Assembly: GCA_021846565.1 (NCBI GenBank)
Contig: JAJZWS010000016.1
Span: forward strand, 1-53,817
Source of the DNA: Bacillota bacterium
GTDB lineage: Bacteria > Bacillota > Sulfobacillia > Sulfobacillales > JAIMBI01
Reading direction: 5' to 3'
DNA: 53,817 nt
Shown here: positions 50,503 through 53,817 of the stretch, in pieces
Position numbering within the stretch: position 1 is the first letter of the stretch
Layout of the letters: each line of letters starts with the position of its first letter
Notes under the pieces: generated by a model
What the model was told of the DNA's origin: nothing
The model's input: only the letters and a program-made list of their open reading frames with translations
The model's database searches: none
Translations under genes and position numbers: made by a program

Positions 50503-51795
50503 CGCCCAAGCCAGCGGAACGTCCTGGCGCCGCACATCGGCGAACGTTTCGCCACGGACCCATAGATGGGCTTCGCCGCGCCACACGGCCACCACCGGCG
50601 GGCGCGGCACCCGGTTGTAGTGGGACGCCATGCTGTGGGTGTAGGCTCCGGTGGTGTACACCACGACCAAGTCCCCGACCGCCACCGGCGGCAGGACGGC
50701 GTCCCGAATGATGAGGTCCCCCGTCTCGCAGTAGCGACCCGCAAGGGTTACGGTGGCGCGCCCCGGCCGTGGCGGACCCGCAACATCGGCGGTGTAGGGC
50801 GCGCCGTACAGGGCGGGGCGAATGTTGTCCCCCATGCCTCCATCCACCGCACAGTACGTGGGGCCGCCGGGCGTCTGTTTGACCACCTCTACGCGGTACA
50901 CCGTGAGACCGCTGTCGGCCACGATGGACCGGCCGGGTTCGAAGGCGACGCGGGGTCGGTCGAGCGACGGCGGCGTTGCCTCGGCCACCACCGCCACCAC
51001 CGCCTGGACCACCTGGGCGATGTCGGGGGCGTCGGCCCCCGGCTGATACGCCACGCCGACCCCCCCGCCCACATCCACCATCTGCGGCCAGAATCCCTGC
51101 TGTTGCCATACCTCCACCGCAAAGCGCATGAGACGCCGCGCCGTCTCCGCCATCGGTGCGGGATCCAGCACCTGCGACCCGATGTGCGCATGGTAGCCGG
51201 CAAGCGCGATGTGGGGCGAGGCAAGCGCTTCTGCCACGGCGGCGTGCGCCACCTCGCCGATAGGGAACCCAAACTTGCTTCCGTCGTGGCCCGTTTTGAT
51301 GTAGTCGTGCGTGTCGGGCTCAATCCCGGGCGTCACCCGGATCAGTACGGCAATAGGTCCGTTGTCTGGGCATCGGACGGCCGCGGCGGACAGCGCCCGC
51401 AACTCCTCCAGACTGTCCACAACCACCCTCAGCCCGGGCGCCGAGACGGCGGCCGCCAGTTCCGCGGCGGTTTTGACGTTGCCGTGAAACAGCAGGCGCT
51501 GGGGGGACATGCCGGCCCCCAGCGCCGTGGCCAGCTCGCCACCCGACACCACATCCACCCCCACGCCCAAGCGGTCCATGAGCTCAACCATGGCCGTGCA
51601 GAGAAAGGCTTTGCCGGCGTAGTAGACGGTGCCATGCGGGCTCACCTGCGCCATCCAGGTTTTTGCTCGGTTCACGATCGTTTCAACGTCCAACAGGTAC
51701 AGCGGCGTCCCATATTGCTCGGCCAAAACGGGAATAGAAATCCCACCAACAGACAACGCCCGGTCGTCGCCACGGGCGAGGGTGTCAGGCACCAC
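50497..51795 (-). CDS. lysA: Diaminopimelate decarboxylase
   Basis: About 432 residues. GTG at 51795 is preferred (GCAGGTGA seven bases upstream); the frame continues upstream to 51855. PLP-dependent fold III enzyme making L-lysine from meso-DAP, the last step of lysine biosynthesis. The PLP lysine is in VYYAGKAFLC (Lys62). The TIM barrel has HGNVKTAAEL, GSKFGFP, GYHAHIGSQ and DVGGGVGVAY; then EPGRSIVADSG. The C-terminal domain has the CETGD motif (catalytic Cys from the partner subunit) and GAYTHSMASHYN. Length and motifs are normal. A TATACT -10 box lies about 70 bp upstream. No other lysine genes are adjacent. Confidence 0.95.
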   Translation of the reverse strand: MVPDTLARGDDRALSVGGISIPVLAEQYGTPLYLLDVETIVNRAKTWMAQVSPHGTVYYAGKAFLCTAMVELMDRLGVGVDVVSGGELATALGAGMSPQRLLFHGNVKTAAELAAAVSAPGLRVVVDSLEELRALSAAAVRCPDNGPIAVLIRVTPGIEPDTHDYIKTGHDGSKFGFPIGEVAHAAVAEALASPHIALAGYHAHIGSQVLDPAPMAETARRLMRFAVEVWQQQGFWPQMVDVGGGVGVAYQPGADAPDIAQVVQAVVAVVAEATPPSLDRPRVAFEPGRSIVADSGLTVYRVEVVKQTPGGPTYCAVDGGMGDNIRPALYGAPYTADVAGPPRPGRATVTLAGRYCETGDLIIRDAVLPPVAVGDLVVVYTTGAYTHSMASHYNRVPRPPVVAVWRGEAHLWVRGETFADVRRQDVPLAWAL

Positions 51796-51866
51796 GGTCG
51801 AGTCACCTGCTTTCCTGAGGAGGTTCAACGCGGGCACGGAGCGGAGGATCAGCAACTAGTCGGCGA

Positions 51867-51872
51867 AGTATA
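51867..51872 (-). promoter_or_regulatory. -10 box (TATACT) of the lysA promoter
   Basis: On the minus strand TATACT is preceded directly by TG (AATGTATACTTCG), an extended -10-like arrangement. Its spacing leaves a leader of about 65 nt before the GTG at 51795. No good -35 box is present at 17 bp. Confidence 0.4.
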
Positions 51873-52511
51873 CATTGTCCGTGGGGCCCACGAGCCATTG
51901 TCAGAAGAGAGAGTCAGATACAGACTGTCCCGAGAGAGCGCGGTCAGGCGTTTTCCTGGGCAGCCGGGTGCTGGCGATACAGTGAATCCGGCCGATAGAG
52001 GCCGAGATTCCCGAGCCTGAAGAATGACCGTCGTGTAAGGACGGGGCAGCCGGCGACCACTCCTTGGCGCGTCGTCGCCGGCCCGCTGCAAGTAGCGGCC
52101 ACCGTACCACGAAGCATCGTCACAGCGGGCCGGGATGGCTTTCGCCCGGCCGTTCATCGGCGGCAGGGGCCGCGGACGCAGCGGGCTGCGGTCCTGACGC
52201 ACCCTGACGGCCGCCAGCGGGAACAATGTTCGGCTGGCCGCTCCAGCCGCCGGCCCCACCTGACCGCGTAGGGATCAACCCGCTGCCAACGCACGCGCCG
52301 CGCTATCGTGCCGCCTTCCGCGGGCATCTGCGATGCCCACCGCGCGAATCCTAAAATGGGTCGAACGGGGCAACTTCGTTCCCTGCGGCGTCGTTGTTTG
52401 GGACAGGGACGCCGGACCGCCACCTCGCGCCAACCTGATTGGGGCCCCTTAACGACCAAAATGCGCGTTCACTGCGCTGCGCATCCGCATCACAGGGGGA
52501 GGTGCCGGGCG
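51873..52511. other. Long intergenic region between lysA and the BNR lipoprotein, with a strong hairpin (52049-52082)
   Basis: No frame looks coding. GCCGGCGAC (52049-52057) and GTCGCCGGC (52074-52082) form a perfect 9-bp stem with a 16-nt loop; a second short stem (CCGTC/GACGG) is just beside it at 52029-52044. Read towards lysA this could be a leader RNA, but it is upstream of the best -10 box, and the lysine riboswitch core was not found. Promoter of the 52512 gene must be at the right edge. Confidence 0.4.
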
Positions 52512-53723
52512 ATGGAGAAGGACCGCCCTGTCGTTCCCGCGGTGGGCAACACGCCGAGCGCCGCCGTCCGGCGATGGACAGTCCTCAGCATCAGCACCGC
52601 ACTGATGCTGGCAGCCACGGGGTGTGGGACAACGCCTGTCGCCAAGGGCATCCCGCCCCGACCCACAACTGCCGAGGCACACACGCCAGTGGCGGTCGGC
52701 ACCATCCGGCGCATCGCGTTCGCGAATTCATCGAACGGGTGGATGGCCTTCACTCCCCCCGGCGCGCCCACAACCGTGGAGATTGCGTACACGGGGGACG
52801 GCGGAGCCGTGTGGGCCCAAACGAAGCGCTTGCAGGTTGGGAGGCCCGGCGGGTGGACCTGGGCTCCCCTCGGACGCCACACCCTGCTGGTCGTGGTCTC
52901 GTCCCCCTCGAACACGGGCAGCCTCAACAGTGTCCTCACCACCACCGACAGCGGTCAGACCTGGAGGGCCACGCAGTTCCACAGTGCCGTCGGTCCAGGG
53001 TATCTGGTCACCGCGAAGACAGGCAGTCGCGCGGCGTGCGCCTTGGTCGCCTCGGAGCCGAGCTTGGGCGGCGTGGCGGCCACCCTGTACTGCGGTCCTG
53101 TCGACGGCCGATGGCACCAGGTCGCCACGCGCTTTGGAAGCGGGCCCGCTGGGTTTCTCCCTGGGCTTTTCCCCAACGGGCTCACTATGGCAGGTGGTGC
53201 GGCGTGGATCACGGGACAAAACGTGTCGAGCGGTCCTGACCTGCTTTACGCCTCCCACGCTAGCGGCCGGTCCTTCCAACCGCTGTCGGTGCCGGTGCCC
53301 GCCGCCACCAATGCCGACACGTGGCCCGTGGTTGTGACACCGGGCGCCGCGCCCGCCCTGCCGGTCATCCTGTACGGTTCGACGGGTGCCACGTTTTTGG
53401 TGTACCACCAGACCGCCCACGGGGCGTGGCAGGCCGCGACTCCCCTGACCACGCAGGCGAATCCCGGGCCTCCCGGCGCACTCCTGTACAGCGCGGTCAG
53501 TACTCAGGTCATGTTTGTGCGCGGCCGACACACGCTGTACGCCACGGCCAACCGGGGCACGACGTGGACTGCGGTAAACCATGTGCCGAACGCATGGAGC
53601 CTGATGCAGTTTGCCACCGCAAACCAGGGCTGGGCCGTGGCCGCACCCGCGACCCTGCTGCACACCGCAGACGGCGGACGGACGTGGACGACGGAGCGGT
53701 ACCGTGTGTACCGCCCCCACTAG
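52512..53723 (+). CDS. Secreted BNR/YCF48-like beta-propeller lipoprotein
   Basis: 403 residues; ATG at 52512 with GGAGGTG seven bases upstream. Signal sequence with a lipobox-like AATGC (Cys38), then a Thr/Pro-rich linker. The body has repeated BNR (S/T-x-D-x-G-x-x-W) units of the sialidase/YCF48 kind: AYTGDGGAVWAQT, LTTTDSGQTWRAT, YASHASGRSFQPL, YATANRGTTWTAV and LHTADGGRTWTTE, each about one propeller blade. NSSNGWMAF and TANQGWAVA are the matching inner strands. No sialidase catalytic residues are seen. It is probably an extracellular binding or assembly protein. Confidence 0.83.
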   Translation: MEKDRPVVPAVGNTPSAAVRRWTVLSISTALMLAATGCGTTPVAKGIPPRPTTAEAHTPVAVGTIRRIAFANSSNGWMAFTPPGAPTTVEIAYTGDGGAVWAQTKRLQVGRPGGWTWAPLGRHTLLVVVSSPSNTGSLNSVLTTTDSGQTWRATQFHSAVGPGYLVTAKTGSRAACALVASEPSLGGVAATLYCGPVDGRWHQVATRFGSGPAGFLPGLFPNGLTMAGGAAWITGQNVSSGPDLLYASHASGRSFQPLSVPVPAATNADTWPVVVTPGAAPALPVILYGSTGATFLVYHQTAHGAWQAATPLTTQANPGPPGALLYSAVSTQVMFVRGRHTLYATANRGTTWTAVNHVPNAWSLMQFATANQGWAVAAPATLLHTADGGRTWTTERYRVYRPH

Positions 53724-53817
53724 GAGCCTTTTCGGAAATTCACCGGTGACCCGACGAACGCAAGGTGGAAAGCCCCGCCGGGGTGGTCGGCGGGCCGTGG
53801 CGGCGCCGTAGCGCGCG

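Noticed and set aside
51873-52300. Possible lysine riboswitch upstream of lysA
   Set aside because: The conserved lysine-riboswitch junction sequences were not found on the lysA strand, and the stem lies upstream of the best -10 box.
1-53817. CRISPR array, rRNA, tRNA or prophage structural genes
   Set aside because: Read for spaced direct repeats, conserved RNA segments and phage gene order; none found. The only tandem repeat is the 27-bp ATAGGTCGT run.

Overview
GC-rich window with strong AGGAGG-type ribosome binding sites, many GTG/TTG starts and tightly packed operons with ATGA-type stop/start overlaps. Gene content (MarR and GntR regulators, NarL-type two-component systems, a cytochrome b with the b6-type histidine spacing, DAP decarboxylase, an ECF sigma factor beside ABC genes) suggests a high-GC member of the Bacillota, perhaps Sulfobacillus/Thermaerobacter-like. 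This is inference from gene content only; no rRNA or tRNA was found to settle it.

Layout. 0-4.1 kb: 3' end of a GntR/UTRA regulator converging on a penicillin-acylase-type Ntn hydrolase, two gene stubs (solute-binding protein and EAL), and a Phd/VapC toxin-antitoxin pair. 4.1-9.0 kb: three-gene glycosyltransferase operon. 9.1-14.7 kb: an HNH endonuclease and three MFS transporters, one fused to a cyclic-nucleotide-binding domain. 15-20 kb: Gfo/Idh/MocA oxidoreductase, a class C beta-lactamase-like gene split at its SxxK motif by a decayed TnpB element, and an S9 peptidase. 20.2-25.3 kb: the most unusual locus, with two ABC ATPases of complementary degeneracy, a permease carrying an ectodomain, a second membrane protein and an ECF sigma factor. 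25.4-29 kb: MarR with a broken hydrolase, msrB, a frameshifted methyltransferase and a lipoprotein. 29.3-36.6 kb: an acetolactate-synthase-like ThDP enzyme, IS256 debris, an EAL-PAS protein, a GrpB remnant, and a solute-binding protein with a class I glutamine-amidotransferase-like peptidase.

37.4-53.7 kb: an unrecognised 599-aa protein that combines an HD-like helical region lacking the HD dyad with a C-terminal PD-(D/E)XK signature; a small hypothetical; an ABC exporter/two-component operon; a decayed two-component system; then a GAF histidine kinase and response regulator placed immediately upstream of a 28-aa membrane peptide, a b6-type cytochrome b and two unusual partner membrane proteins. 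The window ends with an R2-like di-metal protein, lysA and a BNR-repeat lipoprotein.

Two themes stand out. Membrane and respiratory modules are coupled to dedicated regulators. There is also a high density of decayed genes: about ten loci carry nonsense codons, frameshifts or truncations. Some single-base lesions could be assembly errors.
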